From Wolbachia endosymbiont of Meromenopon meropis (GTDB taxonomy: Bacteria > Pseudomonadota > Alphaproteobacteria > Rickettsiales > Anaplasmataceae), in contig JAJETZ010000002.1 in assembly GCA_029784595.1 (NCBI GenBank), positions 203,491 through 267,490 on the forward strand: a DNA stretch of 64,000 nucleotides, given 5' to 3'. Each line of letters opens with the position of its first letter. The stretch's first letter is position 1. The notes below the pieces were generated by a model. That model was not told the origin of the DNA. It saw only the letters and a list, made by a program, of their open reading frames with translations, and did no database searches. Position numbers and translations under genes: made by a program. Positions 51,372-60,935 of this stretch are shown piece by piece.

Positions 51372-52062
51372 CCACATCTCCATTTAATAGATCGGGCCTA
51401 CGCCTTTTTGTTATAATTCGGGACTGCTTAATTTTCCAATCAATTATTTTTTCATGATTGCCAGATAACAGAACCTGTGGTACATCATGCTTCCTCCACT
51501 GTTTAGGTTTAGTATATTGAGGATACTCAAGAATACCTCCACAATAACTAAAACTCTCTTCAACTATACTATTGGGATTATTCATCACGCCAGGAAGGAG
51601 TCTAATGCATACATCAAGAATTACCATTGCGGCTGGTTCACCTCCTGAAAGGATATAATCTCCAATACTTAATTCATATGGAGTATACTCATCAATCACT
51701 CTTTGGTCAATACCTTCAAATCTACCGCACAACATTGTTATATGAGAAAATTCTATTAATTGCTTTGCAATACTTTGATTAAATCTAATACCAGATGGCG
51801 TTATATAAATGAACATTGTATTATTATGAGCGGCAAAAACACTATCAATTGCATTACCAGTAACATCAGGACGCATAATCATTCCCGCTCCACCCCCATA
51901 TAAAACATCATCTACTGTCGAGTATTTATCTTTAGCAAAAGAACGAATATTTACAACTTCAAGATTCCATATTTTTTTCTTTAGCGCTTTTCCAGCAAGT
52001 GAATAATTCAAAAATCCAGGAAACATTTCTGGAAATATAGTTAATATTGTAACACTGAACAT
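51355..52062 (-). CDS. trmD: tRNA (guanine(37)-N(1))-methyltransferase
   Basis: TrmD makes m1G37 in tRNAs reading codons starting with C or G, preventing frameshifts. The 235-residue SPOUT enzyme has the N-terminal [30 protein letters not shown], the SAM knot with [13 protein letters not shown] and [13 protein letters not shown], and the C-terminal [10 protein letters not shown]. Length is normal. rplS follows with a short overlap; rpsP and rimM, its usual companions, are elsewhere. Confidence 0.97.
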   Translation of the reverse strand: MFSVTILTIFPEMFPGFLNYSLAGKALKKKIWNLEVVNIRSFAKDKYSTVDDVLYGGGAGMIMRPDVTGNAIDSVFAAHNNTMFIYITPSGIRFNQSIAKQLIEFSHITMLCGRFEGIDQRVIDEYTPYELSIGDYILSGGEPAAMVILDVCIRLLPGVMNNPNSIVEESFSYCGGILEYPQYTKPKQWRKHDVPQVLLSGNHEKIIDWKIKQSRIITKRRRPDLLNGDVDDKST

Positions 52063-52118
52063 ATTTGTAAATTTTTACAGTAAACTTAAATAATCAATTT
52101 ATATAATACTCATATATT

Positions 52119-52859
52119 ATGGTTAAGTTAAATATGACGTTAGATAAAATAGCATATGAAGGCAAAGCGAAAATCATCATTAAAACTAGAGATTCGTTAA
52201 CTGTTATACAGCACTTTAAAGACGATATCACAGCCTTTAATAAAAAAAAAATCGAAATTATTGAGGGTAAAGGAATAATAAACAACTTTATTAGTGCTTT
52301 TATCATGAATAAGCTTGAAAAAATTGGAATTTCTACGCACTTTATAAAAATTTTGAATGAAAGAGAGCAACTAGTAAAAAAGCTAGAAATTATACCTCTT
52401 GAAGTTGTAGTAAGAAATACTGCAGCTGGTAGTTTTTGTAAACGTTTTAACGTAAAAGAAGGCAAAAAGCTTATACCACCTATAATCGAATTTTTTTATA
52501 AAGATGACAGTCTATTTGACCCAATGGTAAATGAAAACCATATACTACATTTTGGTTGGTTATCTTTTAAAGAAATAAAAGAAATTAAAACTATAATTTT
52601 AAAAATTAATACATTCTTAACTGATATATTTTTAAATGCAGGAATAAACTTAGTTGACTTCAAACTAGAGTTTGGTAGATCTATTAATAGAACAAAAATC
52701 ATTCTAGCTGATGAAATCAGCCCTGATAATTGTAGACTATGGGTTAATAATAATCAAAAAAAACTAGACAAAGACATCTTTCGTTTAGAATTAGGAAATC
52801 TAAAAGAAGCATATCTGGAAGTTGCAAAAAGACTTTCAATTAAGATTGATCTCATTTAG
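52119..52859 (+). CDS. purC: SAICAR synthetase
   Basis: PurC ligates aspartate to CAIR in purine synthesis using ATP. The 246-residue protein has KIAYEGKAKIII, FKDDITAFN, FISAFIMNKLEKIGI, the LEVVVRNTAAGSF block, LVDFKLEFG and ADEISPDNCRLW, all conserved. It contains an A10 run (near 52242-52251, in NKKKIE) that stays in frame, a useful contrast to the broken poly-A runs in chpT and hemE nearby. It converges with purM, leaving only 6 nt between stops. Confidence 0.97.
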   Translation: MVKLNMTLDKIAYEGKAKIIIKTRDSLTVIQHFKDDITAFNKKKIEIIEGKGIINNFISAFIMNKLEKIGISTHFIKILNEREQLVKKLEIIPLEVVVRNTAAGSFCKRFNVKEGKKLIPPIIEFFYKDDSLFDPMVNENHILHFGWLSFKEIKEIKTIILKINTFLTDIFLNAGINLVDFKLEFGRSINRTKIILADEISPDNCRLWVNNNQKKLDKDIFRLELGNLKEAYLEVAKRLSIKIDLI

Positions 52860-52865
52860 CAATAC

Positions 52866-53891
52866 CTAATCAAACTTTGATTTATGCTTCTTATAAGATT
52901 TTCCTATAATTTCAATTTTTTCTCCACGTTCTTCGAAATGATTTTTGATACTTTGTATATCTTCAGGATCTACAATTAATACCATACCGATACCACAATT
53001 AAATGTCTTTAACATTTCCTTTTTTTCTATTCCACCTTCTTTTATTAACCACAAAAAAATGTCTGGCCATTTCCAAGAATCAACTTTTATGTCAGCAAAT
53101 AAATCTTCTGGTAAAATACGTGAAATATTATTTAATAAACCACCACCTGTAATATGCGCAATACCTTTTACTTTTGACATAATGGGTAATAAAGAATCAA
53201 CATATATTTTTGTTGGTTCAAGTAAAATTTCACTCCAAGGCCTATTTTCCCATGGACATAAATCACTATAATTTATGCCCAAATCTTTAAAAATATGTCG
53301 CACTAAAGAAAAGCCATTTGAATGAATTCCATTCGATTTTAATCCAACTATATAATCATTCTCTCTCATTACCTTATACTTCGGTAGTATATTATTTTTA
53401 TCAACAATTCCAACTACAAAACCCGCAAGATCATAATGATTACTACTGTACATACCGGGCATTTCTGCAGTTTCTCCACCAACTAACGCAATATTAGCCT
53501 GTTTACATCCTTCAATAATACTATGAATTACGGACAATAAAATATCTTTATTTAGAGTACCTGTTGCAAAATAATCAAGAAAAAACAAAGGTGTTGCTCC
53601 TTGTGAAAGCAAATCATTCACGCACATTGCAACTAAATCTATACCTATATTACTATGTTTATTTACCTCCTGAGCTATCAACAATTTTGTGCCAACTCCA
53701 TCAGTTGAAGAAACAAGTACAGGATGATCGTATTTTTTATTCAGCACAGAAAAATCAAATAGTGCCGAAAATGAACATTCTTCACTGATAACCTCTTCTT
53801 TTTTATTAGTTTTTCCAATCAAAAGATTAATATTCTTTATTAGATTATTGTATAAGTTAAGATTTACTCCTGACTTAATATAAGTATTCAT
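52866..53891 (-). CDS. purM: Phosphoribosylformylglycinamidine cyclo-ligase
   Basis: PurM makes aminoimidazole ribotide from FGAM using ATP. The 341-residue protein has STDGVGTKLLIAQ, GIDLVAMCVNDLL, GATPLFFLDYFATG, the LVGGETAEMPGMY motif, DYIVGLKSNGIHSNGFSL and GIAHITGGGLLNNISRILP, all typical. Length is normal. Its gene faces purC tail to tail. Confidence 0.97.
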   Translation of the reverse strand: MNTYIKSGVNLNLYNNLIKNINLLIGKTNKKEEVISEECSFSALFDFSVLNKKYDHPVLVSSTDGVGTKLLIAQEVNKHSNIGIDLVAMCVNDLLSQGATPLFFLDYFATGTLNKDILLSVIHSIIEGCKQANIALVGGETAEMPGMYSSNHYDLAGFVVGIVDKNNILPKYKVMRENDYIVGLKSNGIHSNGFSLVRHIFKDLGINYSDLCPWENRPWSEILLEPTKIYVDSLLPIMSKVKGIAHITGGGLLNNISRILPEDLFADIKVDSWKWPDIFLWLIKEGGIEKKEMLKTFNCGIGMVLIVDPEDIQSIKNHFEERGEKIEIIGKSYKKHKSKFD

Positions 53892-54034
53892 AACTTTTAT
53901 GTAGCTGCTCTTAGATTATTAATCCTATATTAATAAGCTAGCACAATAAAGTACAACAAAACCTTCTTTCAATTGACTATCATATTTCTTTCGATATAGG
54001 GTAATCTAAATTATTTAGAAAATTTTTAATTTTT

Positions 54035-54681
54035 ATGAGCAAAAACGTATTATTAATAACTGAACTATTATCAGGGCGATTACTTCACGACTTTGCTAAT
54101 TCTATGAATGGTATATTTTTTGCTTTAGAAGAACTTGAAGAAAATAATAAAAACGACAATAATTCGTTTAGGAAAACGCTATTATTACTTAGAGAAAGTG
54201 TTGATGATTTAATGCACAAACACAAAGTTATGAAGCAGGCATATTCTTCTTCATTGGATAATGATAGTCTTGGTAAGAGTAAACTAAATATAGAAAACTT
54301 TTTATTAAAAAAAAAATAAAATTTACATGGAAAATAGATGAATTTTTTACAAAAAATAAAATAAGTTCAATTAAAAAAATTAATAAGATAATTTTCAATT
54401 TAGTAGTAACTACAATAAATGTAGTGGTAAAAGTTGAAGAGATATCTGTTCTGTTGAGACGTAAGAAAGATAAAACATTGTTAACTATTCAGATTTTAAG
54501 TGAACATGAATCTTCAAGCAAGGCTTTAATAGAAAAATTAACTAAAAAAAGAAAAAATAGAAACATAAATGCAAAAGATATCAATATTTATATGATATGC
54601 TTGTTATTAAAGCAGTGTAATACTGAAGCATTAATCACTTATGAGAATAAGCTACTAGAGATATGCTTAACTTTTACTTAA
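54035..54681 (+). pseudogene. chpT: ChpT-like histidine phosphotransferase, frameshifted in poly-A
   Basis: ChpT relays phosphate from the histidine kinase CckA to the response regulator CtrA, a cell-cycle pathway of alphaproteobacteria. The first 94 codons contain the histidine phosphotransferase box ELLSGRLLHDFANSMNGI with H18, then end at TAA right after an A10 run (54307-54316). In the next frame the sequence is open from 54301 through 54681 and continues the family fold (KFTWKID, then FNLVVTTINVVV). With 11 A in the run the whole would be one frame of 215 residues, a normal ChpT length. It may be a pseudogene, a sequencing slip, or a gene read by slippage. Family call is by motif and length. 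Confidence 0.75.
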
Positions 54682-54893
54682 AAAAAGTTAATATTTCTCG
54701 TAAAACCAAATGCAATTACTAATGCAAACAAAAGACTTTTTCGTTAAAAACAACAATAAACTTTTTTTTTGCAATTGATCTAACTTGGTTTCTTCTTAGA
54801 AGAAGGCTCTTACACAAAAAATCAAAAGATATATCCAAACTAACTTGAATAAGAATTTGGTTTAAAATTAAAAATAAAATTTTGTAAAAAAAA

Positions 54894-55787
54894 TTATTTT
54901 TTATAATCACCTAAATCTAATATTACTTTATCAATATATCTTTCACTTGCACTCTTAACAACAAATTTAACACCATTTTTATATTTAACAACTTCACCTA
55001 CAGAAGGTAGCTTACCAGCAATTGAAAGAATTAATCCGCCAAGTGTAGAATAATCTTCCTCTGGACTGCGTAATTCTATTTTTAGATTTTCTTCTATATC
55101 TCTTATCAGAGTTCTAGCTGATATCTCAAATTTATTTTGAGATAAATTTACAATTTCATACCCAAAAGGCTCATTTTTACTGTTAATATTTGATATTAAT
55201 TCTTCTATAAGATCAGTTATTGAAATCAAACCATCAGTTCCACCGTATTCATCCAATACAACAGCTAAGTGTGATTTAGAAGATCTCATCTTAACAAAGA
55301 GGCTAGTAGTTTTCATTGAATGAGGTACAAATATTACATTTCGTACAATCTCTTTTAAATCAAAATTTTTGTCTTCATTTAAGAGAACATCTTTCACGTA
55401 AAAAAAACCTATTACATTATCAAAATCATTTTTATAGATCAATATCTTAGTAAAATGAATATTTTTTATTTTCTTTATTACATCTTGTTTACTAGATGCA
55501 ATATCTATTGCACATATTTTTGTACGTGGAGTCATTACATCAATTATATTGCAGTCGTGAAACTTTATTAAACCGTTAAATATGTTAATGTCTGGTAGAT
55601 CTTTCATTAGTGCTTTTATTGCAGATTCTCTCAGGATTGGAATCTTTTTAAAGAAAAATGTAAAAATTCTGTATGCTATTCGTTTTATTAAAGTTACTTT
55701 TTTACTCAACTTGTTTCCTACCAATTGTGAAAATATTTTTGAACCAAGTTTACCAAAAAAAAATGTTGTTAAATGCTTAATAAGCAT
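54894..55787 (-). CDS. CorC/TlyC-type CBS-domain protein
   Basis: This protein of 297 residues belongs to the hemolysin-like TlyC/CorC family, in which paired CBS domains are followed by a CorC_HlyC transporter-associated domain. CBS-domain stretches include DVMTPRTKICAIDI and VVLDEYGGTDGLISITDLIEEL. The C-terminal domain has LIRDIEENLKIEL and YSTLGGLIL. It lacks the membrane DUF21 part, as in the CorC group. The family has been linked to magnesium or cobalt efflux, and rickettsial members were called hemolysin C; neither role is shown here. Confidence 0.9.
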   Translation of the reverse strand: MLIKHLTTFFFGKLGSKIFSQLVGNKLSKKVTLIKRIAYRIFTFFFKKIPILRESAIKALMKDLPDINIFNGLIKFHDCNIIDVMTPRTKICAIDIASSKQDVIKKIKNIHFTKILIYKNDFDNVIGFFYVKDVLLNEDKNFDLKEIVRNVIFVPHSMKTTSLFVKMRSSKSHLAVVLDEYGGTDGLISITDLIEELISNINSKNEPFGYEIVNLSQNKFEISARTLIRDIEENLKIELRSPEEDYSTLGGLILSIAGKLPSVGEVVKYKNGVKFVVKSASERYIDKVILDLGDYKK

Positions 55788-56128
55788 GTGAATAATTCTA
55801 AATTGATTTGTGAATTATCTGTTTATACTTAATATTAACAATTTATTGACAGCTTTTTCACTCATATATACATAATTATATAACAGTCTATGGCTGCAAA
55901 ATTCTTTATTATAAAGAAAGATTACTAACAATCTGAACATTTTACTTATACACATAAGTTATCCTAGAAAATCAATCACATATTAAAGTTACTAACATAT
56001 TTATCAACAAATCAATCAATAAAAAATTTTTATCAAATTCTGAGTTAATAACATATTATTGATGGAACAATCATTATTATTATACTTTAATATATCTTTA
56101 ATAAGATTATTAAATTAGAAAATAAAAA
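55788..56128. other. Intergenic region upstream of hemE
   Basis: About 340 nt between divergent corC-like and hemE genes; it should hold both promoters, including a TTGACA box at 55846-55851 on the plus strand. No gene is seen. Confidence 0.5.
55846..55874 (+). promoter_or_regulatory. Candidate promoter for hemE
   Basis: TTGACA (55846-55851) is an exact -35 consensus. TATACA after 15 nt or TACATA after 17 nt could serve as a weak -10. It is some 255 nt before the hemE start, so the leader would be long. Confidence 0.3.
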
Positions 56129-57143
56129 ATGACAAAAACAATAATTGCAAAAACAATAAGTGAAGGTATAAATGAAACTGGTATACCAATTTGGCTAATG
56201 CGTCAAGCTGGTAGATCGCTTCCAGAATATCGTAAAGCAATAAAAAAAGTAAATGATTTCATAGAAATTTGTTATGATACAGATCTAATAGTAGAATTGA
56301 CATTACAACCAATTGCAAGGTTTGATATGGATGCGGCAATATTTTTTTCTGATATTCTAGTCATTGCTGATGTTTTGGGTTGTAATGTAAATTTTATACG
56401 TGGCGTAGGTCCCATAATAAAACCACCCATAAAAAACTTTAAAGAACTTAAAAAGCTAGAAATGATCGAAATGAGCATTTCACCAATACTTATTGCTATA
56501 AGGAAAATAAGAAATCGTCTACCAAAAAAAAAAATCTCTTATAGGATTTGCTGGAGGTCCATGGACTGTTGCTTCTTATATCATAGAAGGTGAAAAAAGT
56601 AAAACTTTTTCTAAAATATTCAATTTTTCTTCTTTGAATCTAGAGAAGATAATTAAATATATAACAGAAGCAACAATTATTTATTTGATTAAACAAATAG
56701 AGTTTGGAGTAGATGTTATACAGTTATTTGATACTAATGTAGGAATGTTGTCTAAAGAGTTATTTAAGAAATATGTTATTGAACCAACAAAGAGAATCAC
56801 GTCAGAAATAGAAAGTAGATTTCCTGGTTTTCCGATAATAGGCTTTCCAAAATCTGCTGGAAATTTTTATAAGGATTACTGTGATCAAACAGGTATATCA
56901 GCGGTGAGTATAGATTATGAAATCCCAATAGAATGGGCGAAAAAGAATATAAAAATTCCTCTGCAAGGAAATCTCAATCCTAGTTTTTTAGCATTTAATA
57001 AGATTAAAGCGATTGAAGAGGCAAAGCGTATAATAGATTATTTTAGAGATTCACCATTTATATTCAATTTGGGGCATGGAGTACTTCCTGATACTCCGGT
57101 TGAAAATATTGCTGCATTAGTAGATTTAGTGAAAAGTTATTGA
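56129..57143 (+). pseudogene. hemE: Uroporphyrinogen decarboxylase, frameshifted in poly-A
   Basis: HemE decarboxylates uroporphyrinogen III to coproporphyrinogen III in haem synthesis. The first frame has [14 protein letters not shown] and the [13 protein letters not shown] block. After an A11 run (56524-56534) the frame is lost. The next frame resumes exactly there with [15 protein letters not shown] and continues through [23 protein letters not shown] and [15 protein letters not shown] to a normal end. With 10 A the gene would encode 337 residues, the family length, with nothing else damaged. It may be a recent pseudogene, a sequencing slip, or read by slippage at the run. Confidence 0.9.
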
Positions 57144-57535
57144 AATGATATATATCTACCGTAAAAATAAAGACATGAGTTGTATATACTGCAAAGACTT
57201 AGCTAACAAAGACCGGATGTTATATAAGCTTTTATTATTTTAATTCAGTGTAAAAATTTTGTTACGCGTCGTGAAAAAACGAATGATTTCAATACTTTTA
57301 TAAAGTATAAAGTAACTATAGAAGTTTTCTTTTTATCAAATTTTTTTACTTTACTTTTGTTGAAAAGCTTTTTATTGTTATTGATCTAATTTTTAGATAT
57401 ATAAAAAGTAAAAAATATAAAAAATTAGAAAAAAGAATTAATATTGAAAATATTAACTTTCTAAGTTTACCATAAGTACTGTACCTTTTAGGTAAAGTAT
57501 TTATGAGAAGATGGATAATATTCGAGGTGTTTTAT
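57144..57535. other. Intergenic region between hemE and the hypothetical gene
   Basis: About 390 nt of AT-rich DNA. A small imperfect hairpin (TACCT, TTT, AGGTA) lies near 57481-57495, just before the downstream gene. No gene is seen. Confidence 0.5.
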
Positions 57536-57883
57536 ATGTTAGATGACTTGTGGAATTTTCTTGTAGATGTTCCAGGTGAAGGTTACATTATTGAAAGTTT
57601 TTATTGCGTGGGTGATGAGTGTAATGTTTACAAAGGAAATATTGATTCTAGCGCTATCTGGAAATTTGATTTAATTTCTTCGGACGGAAGCATAGTTAAG
57701 GAATTTGAAGCCAATATAATTAATTATTTGGAGCCAAGAATTTGTCTAAGTGTAGATAGCAGTGGTAAAAAAGTAAATTTTGATATTTCTCCTAAGGATT
57801 GTAATCTAACTGAAGATGGGTTTCTTTGTATTGATGGAAATAATCAAGATCATAAGCTTAAGCTTATGATAAAAAAGTACTAG
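57536..57883 (+). CDS. Hypothetical acidic protein of 115 residues
   Basis: I do not recognise this product. It is acidic, has no signal peptide or membrane segment, and alternates hydrophobic and polar residues as in a beta-rich fold (YIIESFYCVGDECNVYKGN, then IICLSVD-type strands). It has five cysteines (CVGDEC, RICLS, KDCNL, FLCID). The ATG at 57536 is supported by a Shine-Dalgarno GAGGTG (57524-57529) 6 nt upstream, better than the in-frame ATG at 57503. It ends 4 nt before the end of convergent ftsI. Codon use and a good ribosome binding site suggest a real gene. Confidence 0.75.
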   Translation: MLDDLWNFLVDVPGEGYIIESFYCVGDECNVYKGNIDSSAIWKFDLISSDGSIVKEFEANIINYLEPRICLSVDSSGKKVNFDISPKDCNLTEDGFLCIDGNNQDHKLKLMIKKY

Positions 57884-57887
57884 TTCT

Positions 57888-59450
57888 CTACATTTCAGGC
57901 AAAACGTTCAATATAGGTGCTATCTTATTCATGATACTTCTTGCTACGGGTGCGGCAACTGCACCTCCGGTGCGGCATTGATTCTGAGGCTCGTCTATAA
58001 CGATTAGTATTATATATCTTGGGTCGAGCGTAGTAAGTACTCCTAAGAAGGATGCTATATTTGCATTTTTGTCGTATTTACCATTTATAACTTTTTCTGC
58101 TGATCCAGTTTTTCCTCCTATGGTATAAGCTTTTATATCAGCTTTTTTCCCAGTTCCATCTGTTACTGCTGCACGCAATAGTTTTCTTATTTCTTTAGAA
58201 GTACTTTTTGCAACAATCTGCTCTCCTGTACCTTTTTTATTTAATAGCAAAGTTGCGTTATGAAATATTCCATCATTAACTAATGCTGCTGCAGTTTGCG
58301 CAATGTGCATAGGTGTTATAGCTATTCCATAGCCATAAGATGTAGTAATTAAAGTACTTTCACTCCACTTGTCTGGAACTATTGGCATGGATTTTTCTGG
58401 CACTTCTATTTTTAAAGGAGAGAATATTTTCATAGATCTAAAGTATTCTATCTGATTTTTAATACCTAATTTAGTTGCAATTTTTGCTACACCAATGTTA
58501 GATGATTTTGTAAAAATATCTCGTACAGTAATTTTTGGAATTTTAAATTCATGAAAATCACGAATTTTGTATTTTCCAATAATGATTGGATTTGATATAT
58601 CATATAAATCATCAGTTTTTGTAACATTTGCATCAAGTGCTGCTGCTATTGTGAAAAACTTTATCACTGATCCCATTTCATATACTCCAAGAGTAGCACG
58701 ATTAAATTTTTGTATATCTTTTGCTTTATTTTGAAGATTAGAGTTGAAATCTGGTAAACTTACTATAGAAATAATTTCACCATTTTTTACACTTAAGATA
58801 ATTCCTACCCCACCAAGCGCATTATATTTTTTCACGGCTTTAGTGAGTTCTGCATGTACTATACTTTGCACACGTGTATCTAAAGAAAGTTGAATATATT
58901 CATTATATTCATTATTAGTGTGATAATACTGGTTACTTATATATGCTTCAATTCCTGCAATACCTTTACCATCTACATCAGTATAGCCAAGTACATGTGC
59001 AAATAAATTATTGTGAGGATATATACGCTTTACATCATCAAAAAAATTTATTCCTGGAATACCTGCATTTTTTACTATTAATAGCTCTCGTGGAGTTAAA
59101 TGTCGTTTTATCCAAGAAAATTTACTTTTTGAAGTAAGCGCTTTATATAAATTTTCGTATTTAAGATCATCTAAAATAGAGCATAATTGTATTGCTATAT
59201 TTTCTGGATTTTTAATCTTAGTTGGATCTATGTAAAGTGATGTTGTTGGAACGTTTATTGCTATTACTACTTCATTTCTATCTAAAATATCAGACTGTTT
59301 ATGTTTTATATTATTCTTTTTTAAATTTTCCGAAGGAGTAATTTGATTAAATGTTAAATAGAGCATACGAAAGATAATTATTATATAAAATATAAGTAGT
59401 GGTATTATAAAATATATTGAGTGAAGTTTATTTTTTACTAACGTTTGCAT
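57888..59450 (-). CDS. ftsI: Peptidoglycan transpeptidase, class B PBP (FtsI type)
   Basis: FtsI cross-links septal peptidoglycan during division. The 520-residue protein has an N-terminal membrane anchor (about 13-33), a dimerisation domain with ILDRNEVVIA and RIYPHNNLFAHVLGYTD, and the transpeptidase motifs SVIK (261-264, SxxK), SSN (316-318, SxN) and KTG (446-448). All catalytic motifs are intact. It diverges from ispH with a 20-nt gap and converges with the 115-residue hypothetical gene. Assignment as FtsI rather than MrdA is by similarity of the catalytic part. Confidence 0.9.
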   Translation of the reverse strand: MQTLVKNKLHSIYFIIPLLIFYIIIIFRMLYLTFNQITPSENLKKNNIKHKQSDILDRNEVVIAINVPTTSLYIDPTKIKNPENIAIQLCSILDDLKYENLYKALTSKSKFSWIKRHLTPRELLIVKNAGIPGINFFDDVKRIYPHNNLFAHVLGYTDVDGKGIAGIEAYISNQYYHTNNEYNEYIQLSLDTRVQSIVHAELTKAVKKYNALGGVGIILSVKNGEIISIVSLPDFNSNLQNKAKDIQKFNRATLGVYEMGSVIKFFTIAAALDANVTKTDDLYDISNPIIIGKYKIRDFHEFKIPKITVRDIFTKSSNIGVAKIATKLGIKNQIEYFRSMKIFSPLKIEVPEKSMPIVPDKWSESTLITTSYGYGIAITPMHIAQTAAALVNDGIFHNATLLLNKKGTGEQIVAKSTSKEIRKLLRAAVTDGTGKKADIKAYTIGGKTGSAEKVINGKYDKNANIASFLGVLTTLDPRYIILIVIDEPQNQCRTGGAVAAPVARSIMNKIAPILNVLPEM

Positions 59451-59470
59451 GATGTTTATTTTTTAAAAAA

Positions 59471-60400
59471 ATGGAAGCTATTTTAGCCGAGCCACGTGGC
59501 TTTTGCGCTGGTGTAAAAAGAGCTGTGGACATACTGACTATCACTTTAGAAAGATACAAAAACAAGCGTAAAGTTTATGTACTAAATGAAATTGTTCATA
59601 ATAAATATATAGTAGAAAACTTTAAGAAGCAAGGTGTACTTTTTGTAAGTAATATTGAGGATATTGAGGATAATTTAGGAGTGTTGATTTTTAGTGCGCA
59701 TGGAGTATCAAAAATTATAGAAGAGAAGGCAAAAAGAATTGGCATTCAAGTGATTGATGCAACATGTCCTCTTGTGAGTAAAGTACATAGAGAAGTAAAA
59801 AAGTATGAAGAAAGTGGTAGAGAATTAATTCTAATTGGACACGAAAATCACCCAGAAGTTAAGGGAATTAAAGGAAGGGTGAACAATTGCATTACATTAG
59901 TGCAAACAATAAGAGACATATATACTTTAAAAGTTAAAGATCCAGATAATTTATCTTATGTTACGCAAACCACGCTAAATATTGATGATACTAGCAAAAT
60001 TATTTCTGCTTTAAAACTTAGATTTCCAAACATCATAGGTCCTAATTTAAAAGATATATGCTATGCAACACAAAATAGGCAGAACGCTGTTAAAAAATTG
60101 ATTGAAATAGTAGATATAATGTTAATTATAGGAAGTAAAAATAGTTCGAATTCTAATCGCTTATTAGATCTATGCCTCTCCAGAGGAAAAAAAGCTTATT
60201 TAATCGATAATTATAATTATATGAACGGAATATCTTTACAAGGCGTGAAAAAGATAGGAATTACTTCAGGCGCTTCTGCTCCTGATATACTACTTGATGA
60301 ACTAATAGATTATCTAAAAACACGTATGAAAATAAGAGTTTCAGTTATGAAAGGAGGTATTACTGAAAACATTCAATTTAAAATGCCGAATTTATTTTAA
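59471..60400 (+). CDS. ispH: 4-hydroxy-3-methylbut-2-enyl diphosphate reductase
   Basis: IspH (LytB) is the last enzyme of the MEP isoprenoid pathway, making IPP and DMAPP with a 4Fe-4S cluster. The 309-residue protein has the three cluster cysteines C12 ([13 protein letters not shown]), C99 ([11 protein letters not shown]) and C196 ([11 protein letters not shown]), with [10 protein letters not shown] and [11 protein letters not shown]. Its length is standard. It starts 20 nt from the divergent ftsI start. Confidence 0.97.
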   Translation: MEAILAEPRGFCAGVKRAVDILTITLERYKNKRKVYVLNEIVHNKYIVENFKKQGVLFVSNIEDIEDNLGVLIFSAHGVSKIIEEKAKRIGIQVIDATCPLVSKVHREVKKYEESGRELILIGHENHPEVKGIKGRVNNCITLVQTIRDIYTLKVKDPDNLSYVTQTTLNIDDTSKIISALKLRFPNIIGPNLKDICYATQNRQNAVKKLIEIVDIMLIIGSKNSSNSNRLLDLCLSRGKKAYLIDNYNYMNGISLQGVKKIGITSGASAPDILLDELIDYLKTRMKIRVSVMKGGITENIQFKMPNLF

Positions 60401-60935
60401 AATAAAGCTAGTCAACTAGTATTTTTGCTTTGATATTTTAATATCAATTTCATTATAAAAAGCTGGTATTCAATTAATGAAGTAAAAGATATTTTTATGT
60501 AATCTTCAATTACATGTAGTGAATCTATTATTTAGCTTTAAGTCTGTATAGACCTAAAAAATAAAAATATTAAGATTTATATCTATACTTGATGATTCGA
60601 TTTTTTTTACATTATGTCTATCAGACATATATCTTTAAAATTAAATTTTGCTGTTACTTGCATAACAAAAAATTCAAATGCGCTTTTATATAAAGTAATT
60701 TATTAACGATATTAAAAAAATAAATTTTATGTATTTTACAATAATTACATATGTTAAATAGCAATTTAACTCGAAACCTTTTATTTTTGCTTAGTGTTTT
60801 TTAAATCGAGTGAAAATTATAAAAATTTTGATTTATATATGATGTATATAAGTCTATCTATTTTGATAGACCAATATTTGGCATTTTACTTAAAATTCAC
60901 TATATTTACCGAAATAAAAGATCTAATTTAATAAA
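60401..60935. other. Intergenic region between ispH and murA
   Basis: About 535 nt. A weak terminator candidate lies right after ispH (60408-60430). The right end should carry the murA promoter. No gene is seen. Confidence 0.5.
60408..60430 (+). terminator. Weak terminator candidate after ispH
   Basis: CTAGT, loop CA, ACTAG is followed by TATTTTTG, a T5 run, within 10 nt of the ispH stop. The loop is too tight for all pairs to form, so the strength is doubtful. Confidence 0.35.
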
